From the NCBI GenBank assembly GCA_018368455.1, contig JAGZEG010000014.1:18679-82678 (forward strand): DNA of 64,000 nucleotides, given 5' to 3'. Below the pieces are notes generated by a model. That model had not been told where the DNA came from. It searched no databases and saw only the letters and a program-made list of their open reading frames with translations. This DNA comes from Coriobacteriia bacterium (GTDB lineage Bacteria; Actinomycetota; Coriobacteriia; Coriobacteriales; UMGS124). The first letter of the stretch is position 1. Each line of letters begins with the position of its first letter. Below are positions 38,589 through 47,972 of this stretch, piece after piece. Both the position numbers and the translations under genes were made by a program.

Positions 38589-38929
38589 GGGATTCGCTGT
38601 CCCTTCTCGAATCGCGAGTTCAAGCCGCCAGGCGAGCCCGCTCGCTCGCAACCGCAATCGAGCGTCCTGACCGAGAGGCACGGTCAAAGTGCCCGTGCTC
38701 GTCCCGGATGAGAGGAGAGGCGTCTCTCCAGCTACTTTCCGCCCACCCCGCGACTGCCTTGGCGATATCCCACCTCTATGATTGCCAATCGTAGGCGTCT
38801 TCATATTCTATAGTGCCAAAGCATAAGCAAGCGGAATCGTCACTAAGCATATGCGTGCCTGCCATGGACCATAATTCAGTGAATCCATAGCCCATGTCGC
38901 GTAAATCAGGCATGTCCTGTCTGGCTGGC

Positions 38930-39180
38930 CCCGATTTTCGGTTGTGCGAGATCTTGCAAAATGAGGCGCCAGAATTGTCCCCGATTTCCGTTCCTGCGAG
39001 GTTTGCGCGGACCTGCAGCTCACCAAATCATGTCGTGTCCGAGAAAACCGCAGGTAGAAAGGCTGTGGACATATCGCCAGCCCCTCTTCACGCGAGAAAA
39101 GCCTGCGCAAACCTCGCACAGCCGCGAATCGCGCCCATTTTTGGCAGCAACTTTTGCAAGACCTTGCACTACCGCAGGAT
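38930..39180. repeat. Nested inverted and direct repeats upstream of the deaminase gene
   Basis: GCGAGGTTTGCGC (38996-39008) is the perfect reverse complement of GCGCAAACCTCGC (39105-39117). Outside these, GTGCGAGATCTTGCAAAA (about 38944-38961) pairs, with two mismatches, with TTTTGCAAGACCTTGCAC near 39153-39170. CCCCGATTT occurs as a direct repeat at 38930 and 38980. The rest of the 38589-39383 gap shows no credible gene. Confidence 0.7.
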
Positions 39181-39290
39181 TTGACCAGAGCCCAGACCCC
39201 GACGCCAGCCGCCTGTGTGAATGCGCGGCTTTCTCCGCGCTTTCTACCTCCCAGACAGGGCTGCTACGAGGGGTATTCGGTGCACAACGA

Positions 39291-39296
39291 TACAAT
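39291..39296 (+). promoter_or_regulatory. Possible -10 of the purine-salvage operon
   Basis: TACAAT lies about 90 bases before the start codon of the deaminase gene. The matching -35 position is G-rich, so this is only a candidate. Confidence 0.3.
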
Positions 39297-39383
39297 GGGG
39301 CCAGCACACCTCCAACCACACCCGGCGGCAGCAGGCAGCCCAAAAGCCCCGCGCACCCGCCCCAAGAAAGGCAGGCCCTACCC

Positions 39384-40688
39384 ATGCTGTTCTCCCACAT
39401 CGGTATCCTCGACGAGCACTTCGACTACCAGCCCGACATGTTCGTCGGCACGCAAGGCGCCTCCATCGCCTACGTCGGCGCCGAGGAACCCTCTCCCGGG
39501 CTCGCTGCAGCATTTGGCGAGCGCTACGACGGCCGCGGCAAGCTGCTCATGCCGGCGTTCGTGAACGCCCACGCCCACGCGCCGATGGTCCTGCTGCGCG
39601 GCTATGCCGAGAACCTGCGCCTGCAGCAGTGGCTCAACGACGCCGTGTTCCCGTTCGAAGACCACCTCACCGACGACGACGTGCACGCAGGCACGCTCGT
39701 GGCCATCGCGGAGATGGCGCGCTTCGGCTGCGTCAGCTGCTCGGACATGTACTTCTGCGACGACGCCCGCTGCGAGGCCGTGCGCGCGTCCGGCGCCAAG
39801 TGCAACGTCTCGCGCGGCGTGACCGCGTTCGGCGAGGAGGACTTCTCCCAGACGAACGACGCCAAGGCCTACGAGACGCTGTGGAACTGGAACGGTGCGG
39901 CCGGCGGGCGCATCAAGGTTGACATGTGTCTGCACGCCGAGTACACGAACAACGAGCACACGTATCGTCAGGTCGCCGACGCCGCCCGCGAGCACGGTGC
40001 CATCGTGCACGTCCATGTCTCCGAGACGCGCGCCGAACACGAGGAATGCCAGCAGCGCCACCACGGCCTGACGCCGACGGGCCTGCTGCTCGAGACCGGC
40101 GTGCTCGACAGCCCCGTGCTCGCGGCCCACTGCGTGTGGTGCACGCCGGACGACCTAGACATCCTGGCCGCTCACGGCACAAGCATCGCGTGCAACCCCG
40201 CGAGCAACATGAAGCTCGCCAGTGGCTTCGCCCCCGTGGGAGCCATGCTGGAGCGCGGCATAAACGTCGCCATCGGCACGGATGGCGTCGCGAGCAACAA
40301 CGCCCACGACATGCTGCGCGACACATACCTGTTCGCGACGATCTACAAGGGGGCCGCGCTCGACCCCACGCTCGTGACGCCGCCCCAGGCGCTGTTCGCC
40401 GCGACGCGCGCCGGGGCGCTGGCCCAGGGCCGCGAGGACTGTGGCCTCGTGCGCGAGGGCATGCGCGCCGACCTCACGGTGCTCGACGTCGACACGCCGT
40501 GGATGTGTCCGGCAACGGACATGGCAGCCAACGTCGTGTATTCGGCGAGCGGATCGGACGTCGTGCTGACGATGTGCGACGGACGCGTGCTCTACCGCGA
40601 CGGAGCCTGGCCGACCATCGACGTCGAGGCCGCCATGGCAAAGACGAGGGCCGCCACACAGCGCATCCGCACCGCCCTGGGACGGTAG
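39384..40688 (+). CDS. Amidohydrolase, adenosine/SAH/MTA deaminase type
   Basis: This 434-residue metal-dependent hydrolase has NAHAHAPMVLLRGYAE (HxH metal motif plus the MtaD/SsnA-family continuation). It also has HVHVSETRAEHEEC, HCVWCTPDDLDILA and GTDGVASNNAHDML (metal Asp). These match 5'-methylthioadenosine/S-adenosylhomocysteine or 8-oxo/guanine-type deaminases. The gene 57 bp downstream is a purine nucleoside phosphorylase, so deamination of an adenine nucleoside followed by phosphorolysis is the likely joint pathway. Longer upstream ORF extension through the repeat region is not credible. Confidence 0.88.
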   Translation: MLFSHIGILDEHFDYQPDMFVGTQGASIAYVGAEEPSPGLAAAFGERYDGRGKLLMPAFVNAHAHAPMVLLRGYAENLRLQQWLNDAVFPFEDHLTDDDVHAGTLVAIAEMARFGCVSCSDMYFCDDARCEAVRASGAKCNVSRGVTAFGEEDFSQTNDAKAYETLWNWNGAAGGRIKVDMCLHAEYTNNEHTYRQVADAAREHGAIVHVHVSETRAEHEECQQRHHGLTPTGLLLETGVLDSPVLAAHCVWCTPDDLDILAAHGTSIACNPASNMKLASGFAPVGAMLERGINVAIGTDGVASNNAHDMLRDTYLFATIYKGAALDPTLVTPPQALFAATRAGALAQGREDCGLVREGMRADLTVLDVDTPWMCPATDMAANVVYSASGSDVVLTMCDGRVLYRDGAWPTIDVEAAMAKTRAATQRIRTALGR

Positions 40689-40744
40689 GAAGCGTCCCCA
40701 CCGTCGCCCGCGTGGCGTCGGCATCTGGCTGAAAGGAGTCGCTC

Positions 40745-41713
40745 ATGTCGTTCGCAGATATGCCCTTTGAGCCCGGCGAGGACGAGCTTGCCGGCAAGCC
40801 CATGGGCCACGCCGGGGCAAGCGGCGTCGCAAGCGCCTGGCGCTCTGTGGGGCGCACGGCGTTTCCACTGCGCTCGCAAGGGCAGGTCGCCTCGCTGCGC
40901 AGCATGGTCGACGAAGCTGCCGGCGAGCTGCGTTCCCGCCTGCCGCTCGTGTTCGCGCCGCGTGCGCTCGTCACGCTCGGCTCGGGCCTGGGGGGCCTGG
41001 CCGACGTCGTAGAGGGCGCCGTCTTCGTCCCCTATAGCGAGCTCCCCTACATGGTGACGTCGTCGGCGCCGGGCCACGTCGGGCGCTTCGTGGCCGGCAC
41101 GATCGACGGCGTGCCCGTGCTGTGCATGCAGGGTCGCCTCCACCCCTACGAGGGCTACACACCACTCGAGGTCACGTTCCCGCTGCGCGTCGCCGCTCGT
41201 CTCGGCGTCGGTGCCTTCGTCGTCACGAACGCGACGGGCGCCATCAACGCGACCTACCACCCCGGCCAGGTCGTCGCCATCGCCGACCACATCAACCTGA
41301 CGGGGACGAACCCGCTCGTCGGCGCCAACGACGACGCCGAGGGCCCGCGTTTCCCCGACATGACGCGCGCCTACGACCCACAGCTGCGCGCTCTCGCCCA
41401 GCAGGTGGCCCACGACCTGGGATACGACCTGCAGGAGGGCGTCTATCTCGGCCTGAGCGGCCCCTCGTTCGAGACACCAGCCGAGATCCGCGCCTTCCGC
41501 GCCATGGGCGCCGACCTCGTGGGCATGTCGACAGTGTGGGAGGTCATCGTGGCCGCCCACCTGGGTCTGCCGTGCCTTGGCCTCTCGCTGGCGACGAACA
41601 TGGCGGCCGGCATGCTCGAGACGCCCGTGAGCGTCGAGGACATCAACCGCTTCGCCGACGAGGGCGCTGCCGACATGCAGGCCATCGTCCGCGGCGTGCT
41701 CGCGCGGCTATAG
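40745..41713 (+). CDS. punA: Purine nucleoside phosphorylase (inosine/guanosine type)
   Basis: The protein has 322 residues; GAAAGGAG precedes the ATG. After an N-terminal extension of about 45 residues the trimeric PNP fold appears: TLGSGLGGLADVVEGA, GRLHPYEGYTPLEVTFPLRV, TNATGAINATYHPGQ, LSGPSFETPAEIRAF and GMSTVWEVIVA. It splits purine nucleosides with phosphate to base and ribose-1-phosphate. It probably takes the deaminated product of the upstream enzyme. The N-terminal extension is longer than usual and could reflect an earlier, internal true start, although the ribosome site favours this ATG. Confidence 0.92.
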   Translation: MSFADMPFEPGEDELAGKPMGHAGASGVASAWRSVGRTAFPLRSQGQVASLRSMVDEAAGELRSRLPLVFAPRALVTLGSGLGGLADVVEGAVFVPYSELPYMVTSSAPGHVGRFVAGTIDGVPVLCMQGRLHPYEGYTPLEVTFPLRVAARLGVGAFVVTNATGAINATYHPGQVVAIADHINLTGTNPLVGANDDAEGPRFPDMTRAYDPQLRALAQQVAHDLGYDLQEGVYLGLSGPSFETPAEIRAFRAMGADLVGMSTVWEVIVAAHLGLPCLGLSLATNMAAGMLETPVSVEDINRFADEGAADMQAIVRGVLARL

Positions 41714-41755
41714 AGCTCCGTCGCGCTAAAGCGCAGACACTCCAAAAACAGCGAA

Positions 41756-41790
41756 GGCTCCGGAGGCAGCGCATGGCTGCGTCCGGAGCC
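41756..41790. terminator. Shared terminator between convergent punA and sppA
   Basis: GGCTCCGGA (41756-41764) and TCCGGAGCC (41782-41790) form a 9-bp stem. On the minus strand it is followed by TTCGCTGTTTTT; on the plus strand the tail is CTCCTCG. It better serves sppA but lies between two converging genes. Confidence 0.7.
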
Positions 41791-41825
41791 CTCCTCGTAC
41801 GTGAGCTGTACTCGAAAGCGCTCCC

Positions 41826-42839
41826 CTACCCCAACAGGCTGCCGAGCAGGCCGAAGTCATCAAGCAGGCTGGTCTCGGGGTCGACGCTCACGATGGCATA
41901 GCTGTCGCCGTCGATGCCCGCGAGCTCGGCGGCCTTGGCCAGCGCGTCGTCATACGTACCGATCTCGTCGACGAGACCCATGTCGAGTGCCTCCTCGCCG
42001 AAGTACGTCGTGCCGTTCGCCCAACCCTGCACCGTGGCGACGTCGACGCCGCGACCCTGCGCCACCTTCTCGACGAACGCCTCCGTCGCGCGGTCGACCT
42101 TGTCCTGCAGCAGCGCCCGCTCCTCGTCGGTCATGGCGCGCGACATGGAGCCCATGTCCTTCATGGAGGCCGACTTGACCGTCTGCGTCTCGACGCCCAG
42201 GTTATCGAGCAGGCCCTCGATGTTGTAGGACTCGATGATCGTGCCGATGGCGCCAACCTCGCTCATGTCCGTCGCCACGATCCAGTCGGACTGGCTCGCC
42301 GCCAGATAGGCGGCAGACGCGCAGTAGGAGCCGACGGAGAACACGACCGGCTTCGAGAAGTCGTCGATGTAGCTCGCGATCTCGCTGCCGTCCGACGCGG
42401 CGCCACCAGGGGACTCGACGCGCACGACAAGCGCCTTGACACTCGGGTCGTCCTCGGCCTGGCGCAGCACGGAACGCACCTCCTCCGACGAAATGTAGCC
42501 GGAGCCGATCTGGTCATCCATGTGGTAGACAGCGATGCTGTCCATCGCGAGCGTGTCGAGGCCTGTGCCGTCACCCGTCTCTCCGAGCGACGAGCCAGCG
42601 AGGTCAGCAAAGCTCCTGACGGCCGTGCCCCCGATGAGCGCGCACGAGCCGAACGTCAGCAGCGCAAGCGAGAGCAGCACGATGAGCGCGATCATGAGGC
42701 CGCGCGGCTGGCGGGGTTGTTCGACGCGCACGACGACGGGCTGCGGCACCGCACTCGCCGAGGGGGCGGGATCGGCAGCCGGCTGGGCCTGGGGCGCTGA
42801 GCCGGGCGGCGTGGGCGGCAGCGAAGAGCTCTCGTCCAT
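41826..42839 (-). CDS. sppA: Signal peptide peptidase SppA
   Basis: From the ATG at 42839 (GAAAGGA upstream) the protein has 337 residues. A Pro/Ala-rich cytoplasmic start is followed by one membrane helix (about 47-70). The S49 protease domain includes VRVESPGGAASDGSEIA, the Ser nucleophile segment SVGSYCASAAYLAA and the candidate general-base Lys in SASMKDMGSMSR. This is the short, Gram-positive form. It cleaves leftover signal peptides in the membrane. It lies immediately downstream of hom. Confidence 0.93.
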   Translation of the reverse strand: MDESSSLPPTPPGSAPQAQPAADPAPSASAVPQPVVVRVEQPRQPRGLMIALIVLLSLALLTFGSCALIGGTAVRSFADLAGSSLGETGDGTGLDTLAMDSIAVYHMDDQIGSGYISSEEVRSVLRQAEDDPSVKALVVRVESPGGAASDGSEIASYIDDFSKPVVFSVGSYCASAAYLAASQSDWIVATDMSEVGAIGTIIESYNIEGLLDNLGVETQTVKSASMKDMGSMSRAMTDEERALLQDKVDRATEAFVEKVAQGRGVDVATVQGWANGTTYFGEEALDMGLVDEIGTYDDALAKAAELAGIDGDSYAIVSVDPETSLLDDFGLLGSLLG

Positions 42840-42858
42840 GAGTGAATCCTTTCTCGAC

Positions 42859-44187
42859 CTACGCCATGGCGTCGCGGCGCCACGCCTCCGTGTCCTCGAC
42901 GCGAATGACGGACGCCACACGCTCGACACCGGCCAGCGCCCGCACCTTCTCGAGCGCCGCGCTCACGTCGCGCTCCTGCGCCGAGTGCGTCACGACGACG
43001 AGCGAGGCAGGCTGGCCCTCGGCCGGCGTCGGCTGGCTCACCTGCTCGAGCGAGACGCCCGCCTCGGCGAAGATCGTGGCCACCTGGCCGAGGATGCCCG
43101 CGCGATCCTCGAAGTCCAGGCGCACGTAGTACTTCTCGTGCAGGCTCGCGACATCGCGGATGGCCTCGATGCGCTTGAACGGCTCGGCCTCAGGCAGCAG
43201 GGCGCCCCCGCGCGCAATGGGCGTCGCCAGCTCCAGTACGTCGCCCATGACGGCGCTCGCCGTCGGGAACGCTCCGGCGCCCGGGCCAAAGAACATCGTC
43301 TCACCCACGGCGTCGCCGACAACGTACACGGCGTTGAACACGCCGTCGACGCTGGCGAGCTGGTGGTCGCGCGCGATCATGGCCGGGTGCACGCGCACGT
43401 CGAGGCCTTCCGGCGTCTGGCGCGCCACGCCGAGCAGCTTGATGGCGTAGCCGAACTCGCGGGCGTAGCGCACGTCGTCCGCCGTGATGTTGCGGATGCC
43501 CTCAATGACGGACACGTCGTCCATCGTGACGCGTGTGTTGAAGCCGATCGTCGCCAGGATGGCGATCTTGGCGGCCGCGTCCAGGCCATCGACGTCGGCC
43601 GTCGGGTCGGCCTCGGCATAGCCCAGGCGCTGGGCGTCGGCCAGCACCTCGTCAAACGACAGCCCCTCGCGCTCCATGCGCGTCAGCATGTAGTTTGTCG
43701 TGCCGTTGACGATGCCAGCGATCGTCAGGATGCGGTTGCCGGCCAGCGCGTGCTCAAGTGACTCGACGATGGGGATGCCACCCGCGACGGCGGCCTCGCA
43801 CTTGAGCTGCACGCCGTGGTCGTGCGCCATGCCAGCCAGGTTGCCCATCTCGTGCGAGAGCGTGGCCTTGTTCGCCGTCACGACGTGCTTGCCCGCCGCA
43901 AAGGCCGCCTGGTGGATCTCGAAGCAGGGGTGCATGCCGCCCACGAGCTCGACGACGATGTCGACTGCCGGGTCGGCAACGACGTAGTGCCAGTCCGTCG
44001 TGAACACGCCGGGCTCGAGGCCCAGCTCGTCGGCGTGGCGCGCGCTGCGGGCGCACGCGCGCTGCAGGTGCAGGTCGACGCTGTAAGACTCGACGTAGCG
44101 GTCGTGGTTGCGCTGCAGCAGGCGAACGAAGCCGCCGCCGACGGTACCCAGACCGATGAGGCCGATGTTGACGGTACGCTGAGCCAT
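42859..44187 (-). CDS. hom: Homoserine dehydrogenase
   Basis: The 442 residues include the NAD(P)-binding NIGLIGLGTVGGGFVRLL, GIVNGTTNYMLTRM and the catalytic-region YAEADPTADVDGLDAAAKIAIL. The C-terminus is an ACT domain (YYVRLDFEDRAGILGQVATI) for Thr feedback. It reduces aspartate semialdehyde to homoserine. Confidence 0.95.
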   Translation of the reverse strand: MAQRTVNIGLIGLGTVGGGFVRLLQRNHDRYVESYSVDLHLQRACARSARHADELGLEPGVFTTDWHYVVADPAVDIVVELVGGMHPCFEIHQAAFAAGKHVVTANKATLSHEMGNLAGMAHDHGVQLKCEAAVAGGIPIVESLEHALAGNRILTIAGIVNGTTNYMLTRMEREGLSFDEVLADAQRLGYAEADPTADVDGLDAAAKIAILATIGFNTRVTMDDVSVIEGIRNITADDVRYAREFGYAIKLLGVARQTPEGLDVRVHPAMIARDHQLASVDGVFNAVYVVGDAVGETMFFGPGAGAFPTASAVMGDVLELATPIARGGALLPEAEPFKRIEAIRDVASLHEKYYVRLDFEDRAGILGQVATIFAEAGVSLEQVSQPTPAEGQPASLVVVTHSAQERDVSAALEKVRALAGVERVASVIRVEDTEAWRRDAMA

Positions 44188-44251
44188 GGGGCCCTCTTTC
44201 TCTCAGGTGCTCGAACGTGCGGGTGGGCGACAGCGCCCGCGCCGGAGGATC

Positions 44252-46147
44252 CTACATGCGCTGCGGCGCGCTGACGCCGACGAGGCCCAGTGCCAGCTCG
44301 AGCGTGCGGCGGGAGGCGTCGCAGGCGGCGAGGCGCGCCTTGCTGAGCGCGGCGTCATCGGTGAGCACGTGGCAGTTGTGGTAGAAGGCGTGGAACGCCG
44401 CCGCGAGGTCCGTGGCGTAGTGCGTCAGGCGGAACGGCGCCATGTCGGCCGCGCAGCCCGCCACGACGTCGCCGAAGCCAGCGATGTGACGCGCGAGGGC
44501 CAGCTCGGAGGGGTCCGTGAGCAGCGAGAGGTCCGCGTCGTCGCCGATGAGCTCCGCGGCCAGCGCGTCCATGTCGAGCTCGCCGGCCTCGTCGTCGCGC
44601 CCGGCCGCCTTGCGCAGGATGGAGCAGATGCGCGCGTGGGCGTACTGCACGTAGTACACGGGGTTGTCCGCGCTCTGGCGCGTGGCGACCTCGATGTCGA
44701 AGTCGATGGTCTGGTCGCTGGAGCGCGACAGCAGGATGAAGCGCGTCGCGTCGGCGCCGACCTCCTCGAGCAGCTCCTCGAACGTCACCATCGTGCCCTT
44801 GCGCTTGCTCATGCGCACCGGCACGCCGCCACGCAGCAGGTTGACGAGCTGGCCGAGCAGGACGTCGAGCTTGCCTTCGTGGCCGATGGCCGACACGAGC
44901 GCCTGCATGCGCGGCACGTAGCCGTGGTGGTCAGCGCCCCAGATGTCGATGCAGCGGTCGAAGCCGCGCGAGAACTTGTTGGCGTGGTAGGCGCAGTCGG
45001 CCGCGAAGTACGTGTAGGCGCCGTTCGCCTTGACGAGCACGCGGTCTTTGTCGTCGCCGAAGTCCGTCGAGCGGAACCACAGCGCGTCGTCCTTGTCGTA
45101 GAGGCGCCCCTCGTCGCGCAGCGTGTCGAACACGCGCGTGATGGCCGTGGCGCCGCCCTCGTCGGCAGCGTGCAGCGTACGCTCGGAGAACCACACGTCG
45201 AAGTGCGTGCCGCAACGCTCGAGAACGTCCTTGATGTTGGCGAGCATGAGCGCATAGCCCTGCTCGCGGAACTCATGCGTGCGCTCGGCGGCGTCGCGCT
45301 GCAGCCAGGACGAGCCGTCGGCGTCATAGAAGTGACGGGCGATGTCGATGATGTAGCCGCCACCGTACGAGTCGGGCCCGAGCTCGCCGGCGAAGTCGGC
45401 CGTGAGCGGGTGCGTCTCGGGACGCTCGTTGTCCGGGTCATCGAGTGCAGCCTCGCGGTCGGCCTCGAGCGCGGCACAGGCCTCATCGGCCGTCTTGCCG
45501 CCGGCCACGAGCTCGCACAGCTGGCGGTAGCGTTTCTCGATGGAGCGGGCGAACACGTCCATCTGGCTGCCAGCGTCGTTGATGTAGAACTCGCGCGTCA
45601 CGTTCCAGCCGGCATGCTCGAGCACGCGGCACAGCGAGTCGCCTAGGGCGGCCCAGCGGCCGTGGCCGACATGCATGGGGCCCACAGGGTTCGCGGAGAC
45701 GAACTCGACGTTGACGGAGCGTCCTCGGCCGGCGTCGGAGCGGCCGAAGTCGGCACCCTCGCGACGGACCTGGCCGAACACGCCGCTGACGGCGCCCGGC
45801 ACGAGGCGGATGTTCAGGAAGCCGGGGCCCGCCACCTCGACGCCCGCGACGCAGGGATCCTCCGGCAGGTGAGCCACGATGGCCGCGGCGACGTCGCGCG
45901 GGGCGCGGTGGGCTGCCTTGGCGCAGCGCATGGCGACCGTCGACGTCCAGTCGCCGTTGGCCGGGTCGGCCGGTCGGGCGATGCCCAGGTCGGGCGCGTC
46001 GATCTCGGGAAGCTCGCCTGCGGCGGCAGCGGCGGACAGCGCGGCTCGCACGAGGCCCGCGATGCGGGCGCGCATGCCGGCGTCGTCGAAGGCCTGCGAA
46101 TCGACGGCGCGGGCGCCGCTCTGCTGGTCAGTCGTGGGGCAGCTCAT
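44252..46147 (-). CDS. argS: Arginyl-tRNA synthetase
   Basis: From the ATG at 46147 the protein has 631 residues; upstream in-frame codons look non-coding. It has the class I HIGH-type motif in VSANPVGPMHVGHGRWAALG, KMSKS-type MSKRKGTMVTFEEL, and the C-terminal DALR anticodon-binding domain. An N-terminal Add1 domain (recognition of the tRNA-Arg D loop) is present. The stop codon lies 64 bp upstream of hom. Confidence 0.96.
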   Translation of the reverse strand: MSCPTTDQQSGARAVDSQAFDDAGMRARIAGLVRAALSAAAAAGELPEIDAPDLGIARPADPANGDWTSTVAMRCAKAAHRAPRDVAAAIVAHLPEDPCVAGVEVAGPGFLNIRLVPGAVSGVFGQVRREGADFGRSDAGRGRSVNVEFVSANPVGPMHVGHGRWAALGDSLCRVLEHAGWNVTREFYINDAGSQMDVFARSIEKRYRQLCELVAGGKTADEACAALEADREAALDDPDNERPETHPLTADFAGELGPDSYGGGYIIDIARHFYDADGSSWLQRDAAERTHEFREQGYALMLANIKDVLERCGTHFDVWFSERTLHAADEGGATAITRVFDTLRDEGRLYDKDDALWFRSTDFGDDKDRVLVKANGAYTYFAADCAYHANKFSRGFDRCIDIWGADHHGYVPRMQALVSAIGHEGKLDVLLGQLVNLLRGGVPVRMSKRKGTMVTFEELLEEVGADATRFILLSRSSDQTIDFDIEVATRQSADNPVYYVQYAHARICSILRKAAGRDDEAGELDMDALAAELIGDDADLSLLTDPSELALARHIAGFGDVVAGCAADMAPFRLTHYATDLAAAFHAFYHNCHVLTDDAALSKARLAACDASRRTLELALGLVGVSAPQRM

Positions 46148-46276
46148 GGGTGGGGACGGCCTTTCTCCTCGGCGTGTCGGGTCTGTGGCAGGCAGACAAC
46201 CGGCACGCACACGCGTCGATGGCGTGGTGCTAGACATATGCCGGCTATTGTACGCGCGAGCAACCCCATAAAGACG

Positions 46277-46320
46277 GTGGGGCGCCCCCATCGCACGCAA
46301 AGCAGACGGGGGCGCCCCAC
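46277..46320 (-). terminator. Terminator after pncB
   Basis: GTGGGGCGCCCCC (46277-46289) is perfectly complementary to GGGGGCGCCCCAC (46308-46320), giving a 13-bp stem. On the minus strand it follows the pncB stop by about 23 bases and is followed by CGTCTTTATG. Confidence 0.75.
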
Positions 46321-46343
46321 AACGAAAGGCTGTCTGTGGCTTC

Positions 46344-47870
46344 CTAGCGCCACGTGCGGCCGCCGGCGGCCTGGCGCGCCTCGGCGATCATGCGGCCGCG
46401 CAGCTCGGCGAGACCGCGCTCGATGCCCACGGGGTAGACCTGCGGGTTGAGGAAGCGCTTGCACGAGGGGCTCAGCGCCGCCAGCGACGCGCGCGCTCGG
46501 TCCCGCGACGCCTCCAGCCCGTCCCACGCCCCCGCGACCGGCTCGCCGTCGCGCACGAGCGTCACGAGCATGCGCCTCTCCTCGAGGCCCTCGAGCTCGC
46601 TTGTCAACAGAGGGTCGTTAACGTCGACGATGCTGGCCGGCGCGCCAAGCGGGTAGTCCTGCTCGCAGATCATGTCGGCGACGGGGTGTCCGTCGGCGGC
46701 GAAGAAGCGGCGCACGTCCTGGATGCCGGGAATCGTGCGCTTGTACACCTGCTCACTCACCTTGATGACGGGCTGCCACGGCTCGTCGCGCGACGCGCGC
46801 TTCGCCGACATCTTGTAGACGCCCGCGAGGAACGGCTGGCCGGCGCAGGTCGTCAGCTTCGTGCCGACGCCGAACGCGTCGACGGCGGCGCCCTGCGACA
46901 GCAGCGACTGGATGAGGTCCTCGTCCAGGTCGTTTGAGAGCACGATCTTGACGTCGGGCAGCCCGGCCTCGTCAAGCATGGCGCGGGCGCGCTTCGACAG
47001 CGCGCACAGGTCGCCCGAGTCGATGCGGATGGAGCTCAGGTGCTCGCCGCGCGCCTCCATCTCGTGGCCGACCGTGATGGCGTTGCGCACGCCGGTCACG
47101 ACGTCGTATGTGTCAACGAGCAGCGCGCAGTTCTTGGGGTTGGCCTGCGCATAGGCGCGAAACGCCGTCAGTTCGTCGGGAAAGGCCATGACCCAGGCGT
47201 GCGCGTGCGTGCCCGACACCGGCACGCCAAAGCGGCTGCCCGCCAGCACGTTGGACGTCGACGAGCACCCGCCGACATACGTGGCGCGCGAGGCCGACAG
47301 GCCTCCGTCGGGTCCCTGGGCTCGGCGCAGGCCGAACTCAGCGACGGGGCGCCCGTCGGCGGCCAGGCAGACGCGGGCGGCCTTCGTGGCGACGAGCGTC
47401 TGGAAGTTCACGAGGTTGAGCAGCGGCGCCTCGATGAGCTGGCAGTCGATGAGCGGGCCCATGACGCGCACAACGGGTTCGTGCGGAAACGCGAGCTCTC
47501 CCTCGGGCAGCGCGTCGATCGTCAGGCGCGGGCGCCAGTCGGCCAGCCAGTCGAGGAAGTCGCCACCAAACATGGGGCCGCCGCCAGGGGCTTGCAGCGA
47601 GCGCAGGTACGCGATGTCCTCGGCAGAGTAGCGGAAGCGCTCGACCATCTCAGGCAGCTGGCCCGTGCCGCATACGAGCGTGAAGCCGCCGTGGTAGGGA
47701 TTCTCGCGGAAAAACGCCGTGAAGCAGGCCTCGCCGCCCGCCATGCCGTTTCGCCAGTAGCCCTCGGCCATCGTGATCTCGTACAGGTCGGTCAGCAGGC
47801 CGATCGTCGACGAGCCGTTCGGTGCGTACCCGGTCGCGGTCTGCGATGCCATCTCACTCGCGCCAGTCAT
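46344..47870 (-). CDS. pncB: Nicotinate phosphoribosyltransferase
   Basis: The ATG at 47870 follows GAGGAGG, giving 508 residues. Family motifs are LLTDLYEITMAEGYWRNG, VSGTHAHAWVMAFPDE, IRIDSGDLCALSKRAR (phosphoribosyl/nicotinate site), LSNDLDEDLI and FGVGTKLTTC. It converts nicotinate, PRPP and ATP to NaMN for NAD salvage. Regions both sides carry terminator-like hairpins, so it is probably monocistronic. Confidence 0.95.
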   Translation of the reverse strand: MTGASEMASQTATGYAPNGSSTIGLLTDLYEITMAEGYWRNGMAGGEACFTAFFRENPYHGGFTLVCGTGQLPEMVERFRYSAEDIAYLRSLQAPGGGPMFGGDFLDWLADWRPRLTIDALPEGELAFPHEPVVRVMGPLIDCQLIEAPLLNLVNFQTLVATKAARVCLAADGRPVAEFGLRRAQGPDGGLSASRATYVGGCSSTSNVLAGSRFGVPVSGTHAHAWVMAFPDELTAFRAYAQANPKNCALLVDTYDVVTGVRNAITVGHEMEARGEHLSSIRIDSGDLCALSKRARAMLDEAGLPDVKIVLSNDLDEDLIQSLLSQGAAVDAFGVGTKLTTCAGQPFLAGVYKMSAKRASRDEPWQPVIKVSEQVYKRTIPGIQDVRRFFAADGHPVADMICEQDYPLGAPASIVDVNDPLLTSELEGLEERRMLVTLVRDGEPVAGAWDGLEASRDRARASLAALSPSCKRFLNPQVYPVGIERGLAELRGRMIAEARQAAGGRTWR

Positions 47871-47911
47871 CAAGCGGTGCCTCCTCAGCACGTTCTTCAC
47901 CATATGCAAGC

Positions 47912-47948
47912 GCCCGGCGACCGACCAGCAGGTTCGGTCACCGGGCGT
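47912..47948 (-). terminator. Hairpin after coiled-coil membrane gene
   Basis: CGCCCGGCGACCGA (47912-47925) and TCGGTCACCGGGCG (47935-47948) pair with one mismatch. The tail on the minus strand is CTTGCATATGG, not T-rich. It probably ends the 47973-48404 transcript. Confidence 0.5.
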
Positions 47949-47972
47949 GAAGCGAGCTATCTCGTTCAGGCG

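Noticed and set aside
38589..38804. N-terminal extension of the ABC-class ATPase
   Set aside because: The extra 72 residues are not like the family start. GAAGGGA lies before the ATG at 38588, so the shorter form is preferred, with some doubt.
36381..39200. CRISPR array
   Set aside because: The repeats are few, irregularly spaced and in both orientations, without equal spacers or cas genes.
38961..39383. N-terminal extension of the amidohydrolase through the repeat region
   Set aside because: It runs through intergenic repeats and gives an implausible protein. The family starts near the ATG at 39384.
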